From Fidelibacterota bacterium SCGC AAA003-L08 (lineage in GTDB: Bacteria; Fidelibacterota; Marinisomatia; SCGC-AAA003-L08; D37C17): DNA of 64,000 bases. Numbering within the stretch: the first letter of the stretch is position 1; every line of letters starts with the position of its first letter. Below the pieces are notes generated by a model. It saw only the letters and a program-made list of their open reading frames with translations, had not been told where the DNA came from and made no database searches. Where the stretch lies: the NCBI GenBank assembly GCA_000405805.1, contig ASPJ01000001.1:72088-136087 (forward strand), read 5' to 3'. Positions 45,266-57,203 of this stretch are shown here, piece after piece. The position numbers were made by a program, and so were the translations under genes.

Positions 45266-45970
45266 ATGAAAAATAAATATTACAACATATTTTTTACATC
45301 AGAGAGAGATGGTCAAGGACGAAACTTTAGACTTACAAACTATTCGTTATATTTAGGAATATTTGCTTGTGTAGTCATGGTTATATTTTCATATATAGGA
45401 TTTTCATATATAGTTGGTCAGGACAAATTATCTCAAGAATTAAAAGAACTGCGTCAATATAAAAAAGCTGTAGAGCCTATGTTGATTCGCCAGGGTATTA
45501 AAAAAGAAATAGTTAAATCTAATAATTTAGAACAATTAGTGATTGATTATGTTATGGCGAATAAATTGCCTTATCCTGAAGATCCGCCAGTAGATGGAAT
45601 TGTTACTAAAGGAATTATCAAAAGTGATGGTAATATAATATATTCAGGTATAGATATAGCTTCAGAATCAAAAAATAATATAAAATCTCCTTTAGCAGGT
45701 GAAGTTGAATTTTTAGGTCATGATGAGGACCTAGGTAATTATATTATTTTGAAGCATGATAATAATTTTAAAACAATTTATGGCTATCTGCATTCTACAT
45801 TAGTAAAGCCTGGAGAAATAATAGATAAAGGGAAAATTATAGCTCAGGTGGGGGCAAGTGCTAATGATGAAAATCCCCATTTATATTTTGAAATTAGGAA
45901 TGGAGACATAATTATAGACCCTAGAAATTTAATAATTGATTATAAGGAGAATGATGTTTCAATCAGATAA
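45266..45970 (+). CDS. M23-family (LytM-like) peptidoglycan peptidase, membrane anchored
   Basis: 234 residues: short cytoplasmic N-terminus, one membrane helix (about 29-51, YLGIFACVVMVIFSYIGFSYIV), a short coiled linker (DKLSQELKELRQYKKAVE), and a C-terminal M23 domain (about 125-225). Canonical zinc ligands are partly changed: the first HxxxD-type motif reads GIDIASESKN (Asp, no preceding His visible; ISSDGNIIYSGIDIA), while YGYLHS and NPHLYFEIRNG keep the HLHxE-like end as His-Leu-Tyr-Phe-Glu. It may therefore be a degenerate, regulatory LytM protein. It is encoded between parB and bactofilin, a conserved pairing in which the two proteins often work together in cell-shape control. Overlap with bactofilin: 17 bases. 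Confidence 0.85.
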   Translation: MKNKYYNIFFTSERDGQGRNFRLTNYSLYLGIFACVVMVIFSYIGFSYIVGQDKLSQELKELRQYKKAVEPMLIRQGIKKEIVKSNNLEQLVIDYVMANKLPYPEDPPVDGIVTKGIIKSDGNIIYSGIDIASESKNNIKSPLAGEVEFLGHDEDLGNYIILKHDNNFKTIYGYLHSTLVKPGEIIDKGKIIAQVGASANDENPHLYFEIRNGDIIIDPRNLIIDYKENDVSIR

Positions 45971-46340
45971 AAAAAATACCACAAAAAATAATATGAGTTC
46001 TATATTAGGTCCTGAAATTGAAGTATCTGGTGATTTAAAAATCACAGGTGATATATTGATATATGGTACTGTTTTAGGAAATGTAGAATGTAAAGGTGAG
46101 GTGCGTACATCTAAAGGTTCTTTGGTAAAAGGTAACGTAAATGCTAACTCAGCATATATTAATGGTAATATTGAAGGAGATTTAGTAGTTAAGGACAAAG
46201 TAGTTTTAGCAAAATTTTCTCAGTTAAAAGGAAATCTTATTGGAAATATTTTGACTATTGAAGAAGGTGCTAAGTTTGATGGAATATGTAGGATGGAAAG
46301 CAAAGCAGCCTCAGTTAATAAACAAAAAATTAATGCCTAA
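45954..46340 (+). CDS. bactofilin (polymer-forming cytoskeletal protein)
   Basis: About 128 residues starting at the ATG at 45954, with AAGGAG 5 bases upstream; the adjacent ATG at 45951 is equally in frame. The core is a right-handed beta-helix of repeating six-residue turns: GDLKITGDILIYGTVLGNVECKGEVRTS, split here as GDLKITGDILIYGTVLG and NVECKGEVRTSKGSLVKG, then NVNANSAYINGNIEGDLVV. Bactofilins polymerise without nucleotide and localise peptidoglycan enzymes. The M23 gene just upstream is the likely partner. The atpZ-like gene starts inside its last codons (8-base overlap). Confidence 0.93.
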   Translation: MFQSDKKNTTKNNMSSILGPEIEVSGDLKITGDILIYGTVLGNVECKGEVRTSKGSLVKGNVNANSAYINGNIEGDLVVKDKVVLAKFSQLKGNLIGNILTIEEGAKFDGICRMESKAASVNKQKINA

Positions 46341-46536
46341 TAAAAAATCTAATGATTGGTTGCAATACTCAGGTATTGGAACTCAAATGTTAATTACTAT
46401 TATATTATTTTGGTGGCTTGGAGGGAAATTAGAAAATCATTTTAAATTATTTTCTAAGCCATGGGGGGAACTCTTAGGACTTTTTTTCGGAATATTTGCA
46501 GGTATGTATAATTTAGTTAATCAATTAAATAAATAA
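46333..46536 (+). CDS. atpZ: AtpZ/AtpI-like small membrane protein of the ATP synthase operon
   Basis: 67 residues from the ATG at 46333 (MPNKKSNDWLQYSGIGTQM); the longer frame from 46258 overlaps bactofilin and is rejected. Two helices (YSGIGTQMLITIILFWWLGG; GELLGLFFGIFAGMYNLVNQ) separated by KLENHF, the usual AtpZ arrangement. Family proteins help assemble the c-ring or carry Mg2+/Ca2+. It heads the atp genes and is fused in transcription to parAB-M23-bactofilin. Confidence 0.85.
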   Translation: MPNKKSNDWLQYSGIGTQMLITIILFWWLGGKLENHFKLFSKPWGELLGLFFGIFAGMYNLVNQLNK

Positions 46537-46576
46537 TCATTCTTAATTAAAAAATAAGCTTTATTGGAGGATTTAT

Positions 46577-47407
46577 TTGAATTTACATAACACTACTTCT
46601 TTTGGAGATATTGTTCTTCATCATGTAACGAATGATTCTAATCATGTGTATTATCCATTTCATCTATTTGGAATTGATTTATCAATAACAAAACATATAA
46701 TTATGCTATGGATTGTGTGTGGTTTTATTATTACCCTTTCTTTATGGGGAACCAGGCGATATAGGAAAAATATTAAAGCAACTCCAAAGGGGTTATCTAG
46801 CTTATTTGAAATTTTAATAGATTTTATTAAAAAAAATATTATAGATCCTAATATTGGGAAAAAAGAAGGGAAAGCTTGGCTTCCACTGATTACAACATTT
46901 TTTTTATTTATTGTATCTGCTAATTTATTAGGGATGATTCCAATTTTTGAATTTATAAAAGGAGGCAGTGCAACTATAACTGGTAATTTTGCTGTTACCT
47001 TAGCACTTGCTACTATTACGTTTTTTTCAATTATTATTGCAGGTACAATCAAGCATGGATTTTTTCAGTATTGGAAGAACATGGTGCCATCAAATGTCCC
47101 TAAGCCTGTATTAATAATTTTAATACCAATTGAAATTATAGGTATGGTTGTTAAACCGATAGCATTAACATTACGTCTTGGAGCAAATATGACAGCAGGG
47201 CATATAGGTATGGTCGCAATATTTGGACTGCCATTTTTATTAACTGAGACGCTTGGTCCTGGACTTGCATTTGGATCCGGGTTTATTTCTGTATCATTAA
47301 ATACAGCAATATTTTTTCTTGAAATAATTGTATGTTTAGTTCAAGCCTATGTATTTGCATTGCTTTCTGCAGTGTTCATTGGGATGGCTATTCATACAGA
47401 GCATTAA
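46577..47407 (+). CDS. atpB: ATP synthase Fo subunit a
   Basis: 276 residues with about six helices. The essential arginine lies in ALTLRLGANMTAGHIGMV; other subunit-a marks are FFLFIVSANLLGMIP, PVLIILIPIEIIGMVVKPIAL and the C-terminal IIVCLVQAYVFALLSAVFIGMA. It provides the two half-channels for protons against the c-ring. The start is TTG at 46577 with a strong GGAGG site 6 bases upstream; no in-frame ATG precedes the conserved part. Confidence 0.97.
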   Translation: MNLHNTTSFGDIVLHHVTNDSNHVYYPFHLFGIDLSITKHIIMLWIVCGFIITLSLWGTRRYRKNIKATPKGLSSLFEILIDFIKKNIIDPNIGKKEGKAWLPLITTFFLFIVSANLLGMIPIFEFIKGGSATITGNFAVTLALATITFFSIIIAGTIKHGFFQYWKNMVPSNVPKPVLIILIPIEIIGMVVKPIALTLRLGANMTAGHIGMVAIFGLPFLLTETLGPGLAFGSGFISVSLNTAIFFLEIIVCLVQAYVFALLSAVFIGMAIHTEH

Positions 47408-47414
47408 AAACTAA

Positions 47415-47723
<309 letters not shown>

Positions 47724-47735
47724 GGAGAATTCTAT

Positions 47736-48329
47736 ATGAGAGTATTGTTTAAAATAAAAGCAATGACATTGTTGCTGTCGATAGGATTATTAAGAGCATC
47801 TTCAGAAGGTTCAAGTCATTCTGAGGCGAGTTGGTTAGACAGCTGGATTCTACCGGATCCGGGTATCTTCCTATGGACTATTGTCACTTTCCTAATTGTA
47901 CTTTTAATTTTAAAAGTAAAAGCATGGGGACCTTTGGTCGCAGCTTTGGAAAATCGCGAAAAACAAGTTGAAAATTCTTTAAAAGCTGCAGAAAAAGCTA
48001 TTGAAGAAGCAGAAAAGGTTTCAAGTGATTATGAACAGTCTATTAAAGATGCTCAGGTAAAATCCCAGAAAATCATATCAGACAGTAAGGTGGCTGCTGA
48101 AAAAGTTAAAGCGGAAATAGAAAAAACAGCTGCAGAAAAAGCAGAATCAATGCTTGAAAATGCAAAAATACAAATCACCACTGAGAAAGAAAATGCAATT
48201 AAAGATATTAGGGATATTGCAATTGATTTATCAATTGATATTGCAGCTAAAGTAATAGAGAAAAATATTGATTCTGAAGAGAACAGAAGATTGGTTGAAG
48301 AGGCTATGAATAATATTGGGAAGTCTTAA
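47736..48329 (+). CDS. atpF: ATP synthase Fo subunit b
   Basis: 197 residues. A hydrophobic leader (FKIKAMTLLLSIGLLRAS) precedes the usual subunit-b membrane helix (DPGIFLWTIVTFLIVLLILKV), followed by a long charged coiled coil (ALENREKQVENSLKAAEKAIEEAE onwards) ending in the delta-binding region. The extra N-terminal hydrophobic segment resembles a cleavable signal peptide, as seen in some Bacteroidetes-type b subunits. It forms the peripheral stalk. The stop overlaps the atpH start (TAATG). Confidence 0.94.
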   Translation: MRVLFKIKAMTLLLSIGLLRASSEGSSHSEASWLDSWILPDPGIFLWTIVTFLIVLLILKVKAWGPLVAALENREKQVENSLKAAEKAIEEAEKVSSDYEQSIKDAQVKSQKIISDSKVAAEKVKAEIEKTAAEKAESMLENAKIQITTEKENAIKDIRDIAIDLSIDIAAKVIEKNIDSEENRRLVEEAMNNIGKS

Positions 48330-48883
48330 TGGCTAATAATACTCATGTAAATAAATATGCTAAAGGATTATTTAATATATCAATAAAAAATAATTCTGCG
48401 AGCGATGTTAGAGATGGATTGAATTCTATTATTAAAATATCAAAAACAATTCCAGAATTTAATCATCTGCTATTTACAAAAAATACATCTAGAGCAGATA
48501 AGAAGACTATTTTATCTAATGTATTAAGAGGTAAAATTGATTCATTGGCGCTTGAGTTGTTTATCATCCTCATAGAAAATGATGAAGTCCAATTGCTTGT
48601 AAATATCACAAATAAATACAATCACTTGATTAATATTAATGCAACTGAGTTAAATGTTTCAATCACATCTAATGTTGAGTTGTCTGAAGATAAATTAAGT
48701 TCTGTAAGAGATAATATTTCGAAGAAATTGGATAAACAGATAAACATAAAAAATAATGTGGATAAAAGTCTTATTGGTGGAGTTCAATTACGAATAGGGA
48801 ATACAATCATTGACAACTCTCTTTCAAATAAATTAATAAAATTAAAAAATAATCTTAAAAATAATCATTCGAATATGGAGTAA
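48329..48883 (+). CDS. atpH: ATP synthase F1 subunit delta
   Basis: 184 residues, OSCP/delta family: N-terminal helical bundle (HVNKYAKGLFNISIKNNS; LFTKNTSRADKKTILSNVL) and a C-terminal domain with SLIGGVQLRIGNTIIDNSLSNKL, the characteristic delta signature. It links the peripheral stalk to the alpha subunit N-termini. It begins in the stop codon of atpF and ends 3 bases before atpA. Confidence 0.94.
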   Translation: MANNTHVNKYAKGLFNISIKNNSASDVRDGLNSIIKISKTIPEFNHLLFTKNTSRADKKTILSNVLRGKIDSLALELFIILIENDEVQLLVNITNKYNHLININATELNVSITSNVELSEDKLSSVRDNISKKLDKQINIKNNVDKSLIGGVQLRIGNTIIDNSLSNKLIKLKNNLKNNHSNME

Positions 48884-48886
48884 AAA

Positions 48887-50410
48887 ATGGAAATTAAAAC
48901 CGATGATATAGCATCGTTACTTAAAAAACAATTACAGGAATTAAATGTTGACATTGATGTTTCTGAAGTTGGCGAAATCAACATGGTTGGTGATGGTGTG
49001 GCTAGGGTCAATGGTTTAGAAAACGTTATGAGTTCTGAATTAGTTGAATTACCTAATAATGTTTTTGCAATGGCATTGAACTTGGAAGAAGATAATGTTG
49101 GATTGGTTCTTTTTGGTGATAGTAGTTTGGTAAAGGAGGGAGATTTAGCTAAGAGAACAGGTAAAGTAGTTGAGGTTCCTGTCGGCAATAAACTTTTGGG
49201 TAGGGTAGTTAATCCACTTGGCCATCCCATTGATGGCAAGGGTGCTATTAATACTAAAGAATCTTTGCCCGTTGAGAGAAAAGCTTTGGGTGTAATGCAA
49301 AGGCAACCTGTAACAGAACCACTACAGACAGGAATTAAAGCTATTGATAGCATGGTCCCTATTGGTAGAGGCCAAAGAGAATTAATTATTGGTGATCGTC
49401 AGACTGGGAAAACAGCCATAGCAGTTGATGCTATTATTAATCAAAAATCTTCTCATTCTACTGATAATCCAGTTTATTGTATTTATGTAGCGATAGGTCA
49501 GAAAGCCTCTACTGTTGCCAATATTGTTTCAGAATTAGAAGCCAATGGTGCGATGGAATATACTACTGTAGTTGCAGCGAATGCATCAGAAGCAGCTCCA
49601 TTACAGTTCCTTGCTCCTTATTCTGGCTGTGCTATGGGAGAGTATTTTAGAGATAATGGGAAACATGCATTAATTATTTATGATGATTTATCTAAGCAGG
49701 CTGTTTCATATAGACAGATGTCTTTAATTCTAAGAAGACCTCCTGGAAGAGAAGCATTCCCTGGGGATGTTTTTTATCTTCATAGCAGATTACTAGAAAG
49801 AGCCTCTAAACTTTCTGATGATTTGGGTGGGGGGTCATTAACAGCATTACCTATTATTGAAACTCAAGAGGGAGATGTTTCGGCATATATTCCAACTAAT
49901 GTGATATCAATTACAGATGGACAAATATACTTAGAAAATAATTTATTTAATTCTGGTATTAGGCCAGCTATTGATGTTGGGTTATCTGTTTCACGTGTTG
50001 GTGGTGCAGCTCAGATTAAGGCTATGAAAGGTGTTGCTGGAACATTAAGATTAGATTTAGCTCAATTCAGAGAATTAGAAGCATTTTCAAAATTTGGTTC
50101 TGATTTAGATAAAGCTACATTAGCTCAGCTTACAAGAGGTGAAAGAATGGTTGAGATTTTAAAACAGGATCAATATGTTCCAATGGATGTAAGCAAACAG
50201 ATAGCAATTATTTTTGCTGCATCTAAAGGCATGCTTGATGATATTGATAGAGATAAGGTTAAATCATTTGAGAGTGGTTTGATTGAAGCTTTAGAAAATC
50301 AGCATTCTGATTTATTAGATGAAATAACTAAAGAAGGCAAAATATCTGAAGAATTAGAAAAGTCTTTAATCTCAGCTATTGAGAATTTCAAGAAAGGATT
50401 TTCGAGCTAA
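48887..50410 (+). CDS. atpA: ATP synthase F1 subunit alpha
   Basis: 507 residues. The noncatalytic nucleotide site is [15 protein letters not shown]; other marks are [56 protein letters not shown], and the ATPase signature-region [17 protein letters not shown]. Full length and undisturbed. It alternates with beta in the F1 hexamer. It carries an 11-base half match to a parS consensus at about 49988-49998 (see rejected items). Confidence 0.98.
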   Translation: MEIKTDDIASLLKKQLQELNVDIDVSEVGEINMVGDGVARVNGLENVMSSELVELPNNVFAMALNLEEDNVGLVLFGDSSLVKEGDLAKRTGKVVEVPVGNKLLGRVVNPLGHPIDGKGAINTKESLPVERKALGVMQRQPVTEPLQTGIKAIDSMVPIGRGQRELIIGDRQTGKTAIAVDAIINQKSSHSTDNPVYCIYVAIGQKASTVANIVSELEANGAMEYTTVVAANASEAAPLQFLAPYSGCAMGEYFRDNGKHALIIYDDLSKQAVSYRQMSLILRRPPGREAFPGDVFYLHSRLLERASKLSDDLGGGSLTALPIIETQEGDVSAYIPTNVISITDGQIYLENNLFNSGIRPAIDVGLSVSRVGGAAQIKAMKGVAGTLRLDLAQFRELEAFSKFGSDLDKATLAQLTRGERMVEILKQDQYVPMDVSKQIAIIFAASKGMLDDIDRDKVKSFESGLIEALENQHSDLLDEITKEGKISEELEKSLISAIENFKKGFSS

Positions 50411-50413
50411 ATA

Positions 50414-52683
<2,270 letters not shown>

Positions 52684-52685
52684 TT

Positions 52686-53081
52686 ATGAATAAACATTTT
52701 ACATTAGAAATAGTAACTCCAATTAAAACTTTAGATTTTGAAAAGGTTGAATATCTAAGAGCTCCTTCATTAGAAGGCTTATTTGGAGTTATGCCTGGCC
52801 ATATTTCTTCAATAATAAATTTAGATATTGGAGAAGTAAAGGTTTTATCTGCTAATAAAGAACGTTATTTTTCAATAAGTGGTGGTTTTGCCCAGATATC
52901 TAAAACAGGTGTTTCTTTATTAGTTGAATCCATTGAATCAATAGATGAAATAGATAAGAATAGATCGAAGGAAGCATTAGAGAGAGCAAAATCAAGACTT
53001 AAAAATAAATCAATGAATCAGACTCGAGCTAATTCAGCTTTGGAAAGAGCAAAGAATAGATTAAAAATTTCTAGTCGATAG
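52686..53081 (+). CDS. atpC: ATP synthase F1 subunit epsilon
   Basis: 131 residues. The N-terminal beta-sandwich shows LEIVTPIKTLDFEKVEYLRAPSLEGLFGVMPGH, cited here as VTPIKTLDF and GLFGVMPGH, and YFSISGGFAQI. The C-terminal helical hairpin is Lys/Arg/Ala-rich (NRSKEALERAKSRLKNKSMN). It is the last gene of the ATP synthase operon, starting 2 bases after the atpD stop. Its last 11 bases overlap the convergent bolA gene, so there is no room for a private terminator. Confidence 0.95.
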   Translation: MNKHFTLEIVTPIKTLDFEKVEYLRAPSLEGLFGVMPGHISSIINLDIGEVKVLSANKERYFSISGGFAQISKTGVSLLVESIESIDEIDKNRSKEALERAKSRLKNKSMNQTRANSALERAKNRLKISSR

Positions 53082-53340
53082 ACTTAAATTCATTCTCTGT
53101 CATAGTTTTCATAGAGAAAGCATGAATCTCATTAGTCATTAACTCTCCTAATGCTTGATAAATTATTTGATGCCTCTCCACTAAATTTTTACCCTCAAAA
53201 TCATTTGAAATGATTAATGCTTTATAATGTCCCCCCCCACTATTTCCAGGGTGGTTTGCATGACCTGCTGATTCATCAATAATTTCAATTTGGGAAATAT
53301 TTATTTGTTCTTTTATTTTATTTTTAATTAAATTAATCAT
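53071..53340 (-). CDS. bolA: BolA-family protein
   Basis: 89 residues. IEIIDESAGHANHPGNSGGGHYKALII is the BolA beta-hairpin loop (key residues His in SAGHANH and the GGGHY), followed by FEGKNLVERHQIIYQALGELM with the conserved RH in the helix and EIHAFSMKTMT at the end. BolA proteins bind monothiol glutaredoxins and take part in Fe-S handling or stress morphology. A G8 homopolymer encodes the Gly triplet. It is the last gene of the leftward run 59070-53071. Confidence 0.92.
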   Translation of the reverse strand: MINLIKNKIKEQINISQIEIIDESAGHANHPGNSGGGHYKALIISNDFEGKNLVERHQIIYQALGELMTNEIHAFSMKTMTENEFKSID

Positions 53341-53343
53341 TAA

Positions 53344-53691
53344 TTACCTTTTGTTAAATTGCCAGCCTACCCAAGAGCTTAATAAACCTATTGTCCCAGA
53401 TATTAATGAACTATATATTATTAATTTCATAGGATTATTTTTGTTAATAATTAGCATACTCATTTTAGAGAAAATTTGGTCATCGCCAGCATTAGTAAAT
53501 AAATAAACTAATACAATAAACCATGATATAAATCCAATTATAAAGCCGTGTATAGCTGATTCTTTTGCAGAGTAGCTACTATATCCTACGATTAGTGTGA
53601 TAATACTAAATGACCACCATGGGAAGAGATAGCCAGTTATAATAATAAGAATAATTGCGGATATAATTCTAATTAATGATTTGGTATACAT
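53344..53691 (-). CDS. small four-helix membrane protein, unknown
   Basis: 115 residues with about four hydrophobic helices (IRIISAIILIIITGYLF, SFSIITLIVGYS, FIIGFISWFIVLVYLF, LIIYSSLISGTIGLLSSWVGW). It begins inside the last codons of the penicillin-acylase-like gene (19-base overlap) and ends 3 bases before bolA, so it is translationally coupled. No family recognised. Confidence 0.75.
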   Translation of the reverse strand: MYTKSLIRIISAIILIIITGYLFPWWSFSIITLIVGYSSYSAKESAIHGFIIGFISWFIVLVYLFTNAGDDQIFSKMSMLIINKNNPMKLIIYSSLISGTIGLLSSWVGWQFNKR

Positions 53692-56129
53692 TGTAATTCA
53701 ATTCCTGTAAATTCATCATTATCTAAAAATTTTAAATCGTAATAATTTCCATTAACCCAATCTTCAATAAATTGGTTATAATGAACACTCCCTGGATATC
53801 CTGATTGACCTCCGGGATAAATTCCTTTGATTTTATATGGCTGGCTCATTTCAATAATGTATCTCCATGATGGGCCTTCATGTTTTCTAGTAGCATTAAT
53901 AATATTTTCAGAGCCACTTGTTTTCAAGTCTAGGCTACTAAATGGTGATATTTTTGCTAAATGTAAAATATCAGTTCCTCTATAATTTTTCCATTCTAAT
54001 TCAATATCAGATTTATTAGTTAATTTTTGGACTATATTCTTAAATGAAATACTGCATATATCTATTAATGTCTCTTCTTTATCAGTAGTCTTGATATCAA
54101 ACCATGTTGAATTAGGAGAATTCACTATTAGATCTTCTAGTTTATCAATTTCAGGCCAGATTATATTATCTAAATCATCTGCCCAGGTATTTTTTTCTAT
54201 ATCATTTATCCATTCTTCAAAGAATGTTGGTGCAATAGATGTCCCTGTATATTTATAGTCCCATTTTTTTAATATATCAATCCATTCATAACCGATAAAT
54301 TTGATTTCTTTAGATTCTGCTTTATATTTTTCTTCTATTATTGGTAATAGTTTTGGTAGAGTAGCTTGTGCAAATAAAGAAGTATTATCTAACTGTATAT
54401 TAATCATGTCCTGAATAGTCATATTTGTATTTTTATCATTAATCATTTTATGTATTTGAGTTGCACGATAGGAAGGAGCAAAATGTTCAGATAAATAATA
54501 ATAATCAGCATTATTATGGATAGGATTCTGATTAGCAGAAGTTAAATACCATCTTGGATTTGGATTTTTATCAAAAATTTTATGTTCAGAAGGTATATAG
54601 TCAGGTGTAGACGCTTGATTATCCCAATCATAATAAGCATCACTTCCATCAGATATGAACATGCCTTGACGATTAAATCTAATAGGATTTTTCCCTGAAT
54701 GTAAAATAGCTATATTATTATTTATATCTGAATATATAAAATTTTGTCCAGGGCAATCATAGCTTTCTAAAGATATTTTAAACTCCTCATAATTAGAGGC
54801 TTTATTTAATAAATAGAATGACTGCAATTCATTAGTACTATCATGAGCTGTCCACTGCAATGCTATCCCATAGTTATCATGTACTATCATAGAATCTTTT
54901 GGATAGTACTTAAAATCCCAAACAATAGGGCCATGGTGGGTATATAAAACAGTATCATAAAAGGTTGCATGATTTTTAATTTTTATTTCTTCTATCCTTT
55001 GTTTGATATGTGGCGTATACTCTCCATATTTATATCGGGTTCTACTTTCATTTTCATACTGAATATCATACCAATCCATAGAGTCATCATACCCATTAGT
55101 AACCCCCCATGCAATTTTATCATTAAAACCAATTATTATTCCTGGAGATCCAGGTATAGTGACACCCATCACATTGATTGTAGGACATTTTAAATGCATT
55201 AAATACCATATTGAGGGTAGACTGAGATTTAAGTGAGGGTCATTAGATAATATGGCATTATTATTTTTTGTCCGTTGAGAACCTATAACCCAGTTATTGC
55301 TACCTATGGAACTATTTTTATTTAGGGATGTTTTTATTTTATAATTTTTAGATTTATATATACTATCGGGGGCTTCTTTCTTATATGGTGTAAAACCTAG
55401 ATTTAATTTATCTTTATCAACTATTGGCAGATATTTTTTAGGAAAAATTGGAAATAATTCTTCAATTACTTCTTCTCCCCTGTTGCCAAAGTCATTAAGT
55501 ATTTTAGTATATTCTAAATCTTCAGTTCTATTAGTTAAGTCCCAAGCCATACTCTTTAATAACAAACCAGTTTTTATAGTTGTCCACTTTTCAGGTTCAT
55601 AATTAAGTATTTTATACTCGATGGGATATTTATTTTTATCAATTGAATTTATATAAAAATTTATTCCATCAGCAAAAGATTCTAATATTGAATATAAAGA
55701 TGAATCTTTTTTTATTTCTCCGATAGTATTTTCTGCTGCATAAATCATACCTTTTCTACGTTGCAGTCTATCATAATCAAGGGCTTTATCCCCAAGAATT
55801 TCACTTAACCTTCCTGCAGCAGCATGTGTTTGAAATTCCATTTGCCATAATCTATCAAAGGCCATTATGTATCCTTGCATAAAATAAAGATCATTTTCAT
55901 TCTTTGCTTCAATATGAGGAATTCGCAATTCATCCCATTTTATATTTACTGTATCAGAAAGATTGGGAAAAATTAGAGTTCCTTGAGGAGGATTATCTGA
56001 TTCTATTAATGCAGGATATCCAGTGAATGGATTAAGGAGTTTCCCCATAGGAGGATATTGTCTTACTGAGTTATTTAAAAGGAAAATTATTGTTAAGACT
56101 AACGTTATACCAATAATTTTTTTAATCAT
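53673..56129 (-). CDS. penicillin acylase family N-terminal-nucleophile hydrolase (S45)
   Basis: 818 residues. N-terminal signal/anchor (IGITLVLTIIFLLNNS), alpha-chain region with DLYFMQGYIMAFDRLWQMEFQTHAAAGRLSE (pieces MQGYIMAFDRLWQME), a spacer, then the nucleophile serine at the start of the beta-chain, SNNWVIGSQRTKNNNAILSNDPHL (Ser of GSNNWV), and the C-terminal GGQSGYPGSVHYNQFIEDW motif. S45 enzymes mature by self-cleavage before this Ser and deacylate amides: beta-lactams, N-acyl-homoserine lactones or acylated peptides. It would act in the periplasm. pilT lies directly upstream (stop and start abut). Confidence 0.92.
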   Translation of the reverse strand: MIKKIIGITLVLTIIFLLNNSVRQYPPMGKLLNPFTGYPALIESDNPPQGTLIFPNLSDTVNIKWDELRIPHIEAKNENDLYFMQGYIMAFDRLWQMEFQTHAAAGRLSEILGDKALDYDRLQRRKGMIYAAENTIGEIKKDSSLYSILESFADGINFYINSIDKNKYPIEYKILNYEPEKWTTIKTGLLLKSMAWDLTNRTEDLEYTKILNDFGNRGEEVIEELFPIFPKKYLPIVDKDKLNLGFTPYKKEAPDSIYKSKNYKIKTSLNKNSSIGSNNWVIGSQRTKNNNAILSNDPHLNLSLPSIWYLMHLKCPTINVMGVTIPGSPGIIIGFNDKIAWGVTNGYDDSMDWYDIQYENESRTRYKYGEYTPHIKQRIEEIKIKNHATFYDTVLYTHHGPIVWDFKYYPKDSMIVHDNYGIALQWTAHDSTNELQSFYLLNKASNYEEFKISLESYDCPGQNFIYSDINNNIAILHSGKNPIRFNRQGMFISDGSDAYYDWDNQASTPDYIPSEHKIFDKNPNPRWYLTSANQNPIHNNADYYYLSEHFAPSYRATQIHKMINDKNTNMTIQDMINIQLDNTSLFAQATLPKLLPIIEEKYKAESKEIKFIGYEWIDILKKWDYKYTGTSIAPTFFEEWINDIEKNTWADDLDNIIWPEIDKLEDLIVNSPNSTWFDIKTTDKEETLIDICSISFKNIVQKLTNKSDIELEWKNYRGTDILHLAKISPFSSLDLKTSGSENIINATRKHEGPSWRYIIEMSQPYKIKGIYPGGQSGYPGSVHYNQFIEDWVNGNYYDLKFLDNDEFTGIELQCIPNH

Positions 56130-57203
56130 TTATATATTAGGTTGTTTAGGCATAGATCCAAATGACTCGGTCATTCCTTTAGAGTCAATTGCATATTCAA
56201 TTAGATTTTCTCTTGATATAATTCCATCATTAAATAGTTTAGTCAGTGAATCATCCATCAGTATCATACCTTCTTTACCACCACTTTTAATATAATTATT
56301 AATTTGATGGACATTATTTTCTCTAATTAGTGCTTTGACTGCAGAGGTAGCAACTAATATTTCACAAGCAAGAGCTCTTTTCCCATCATTAGTTGGGATT
56401 AGTTGTTGTGCTATAACAGCTAATAGTGACATTGAAAGATTCATTCGGATAACATCTTGTTTATCAGGAGGGAAAGCATCTACAAGTCTGGTAATTGCTC
56501 CAGAAGCAGTATTTGTATGCATAGTCCCAAATACTAAGTGACCTGTCTCTGCAACTGACATAGCCGCAGCCATAGATTCAGGGTCACGGAGTTCTCCAAC
56601 TACAACAACATCTGGATCTTGTCTTAGAGCACTTTTTAGTCCAGATGCAAAAGACTTAGTATCTACCCCAACTTCTCGTTGATTTACTTGTGCCTTAGAA
56701 TGAGGGTATAGATATTCTATAGGATCCTCTATTGTAAGTATATGTCCAGGTAATTCTTTAGTTAATTTATTAACCAAAGCCGCCATAGTTGTAGATTTTC
56801 CACTACCAGTAGAACCAGTAATTAAAATAAGTCCTTTTCTATGATCTAGTAAGTTCACTACAGAATCAGGTAGGCCTAATGAGTCAACTGCTGGAGGCTC
56901 TAATGGTAGTCGTCTATATGCAGCACAGATATTACCACGTTGGCTATATACATTAACTCTAAACCTGCTAATTCCAGGGATACCTATTGAGTAATCAATT
57001 TCATTTCCATCATTAAAATTATTAAGTTGCTCCGGAGTCATCTTAGATTCAATTAATTTCTTCACTGTATCTGCAGATAGTTTTTCATTACCTAATTCAA
57101 ATAATGAGCCCCCCTTCCTAATTCGAGGGGATGTTCCAACAGTTATATGCAAGTCACTAGCTTCTTCTTCTACAGTTTTAATTAATAAATCTTCTAATGT
57201 CAT
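56130..57203 (-). CDS. pilT: PilT-type twitching-motility ATPase
   Basis: 357 residues. N-terminal PAS-like domain, then Walker A GSTGSGKSTTMAALV, Asp box ILTIEDPIEYLYPHSKAQVNQREVG (key: EDPIEY), Walker B QDPDVVVVGELRDPESM, the His box FGTMHTNTASGAITR, and AIRALIRE-equivalent AVKALIRENNVHQI, the PilT-specific signature. PilT disassembles type IV pili for retraction. No other pil gene is in the window. Its start shares one base with the stop of the upstream lipoprotein gene (TAATG). Confidence 0.95.
   Translation of the reverse strand: MTLEDLLIKTVEEEASDLHITVGTSPRIRKGGSLFELGNEKLSADTVKKLIESKMTPEQLNNFNDGNEIDYSIGIPGISRFRVNVYSQRGNICAAYRRLPLEPPAVDSLGLPDSVVNLLDHRKGLILITGSTGSGKSTTMAALVNKLTKELPGHILTIEDPIEYLYPHSKAQVNQREVGVDTKSFASGLKSALRQDPDVVVVGELRDPESMAAAMSVAETGHLVFGTMHTNTASGAITRLVDAFPPDKQDVIRMNLSMSLLAVIAQQLIPTNDGKRALACEILVATSAVKALIRENNVHQINNYIKSGGKEGMILMDDSLTKLFNDGIISRENLIEYAIDSKGMTESFGSMPKQPNI

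Noticed and set aside
49988..50003. TGTTTCACGTGTTGGT in atpA resembles the parS consensus in its first 11 bases
   Set aside because: The second half does not match, and the bases are the ordinary codons for the conserved Val-Ser-Arg-Val-Gly of AtpA. A functional parS should be nearly palindromic.
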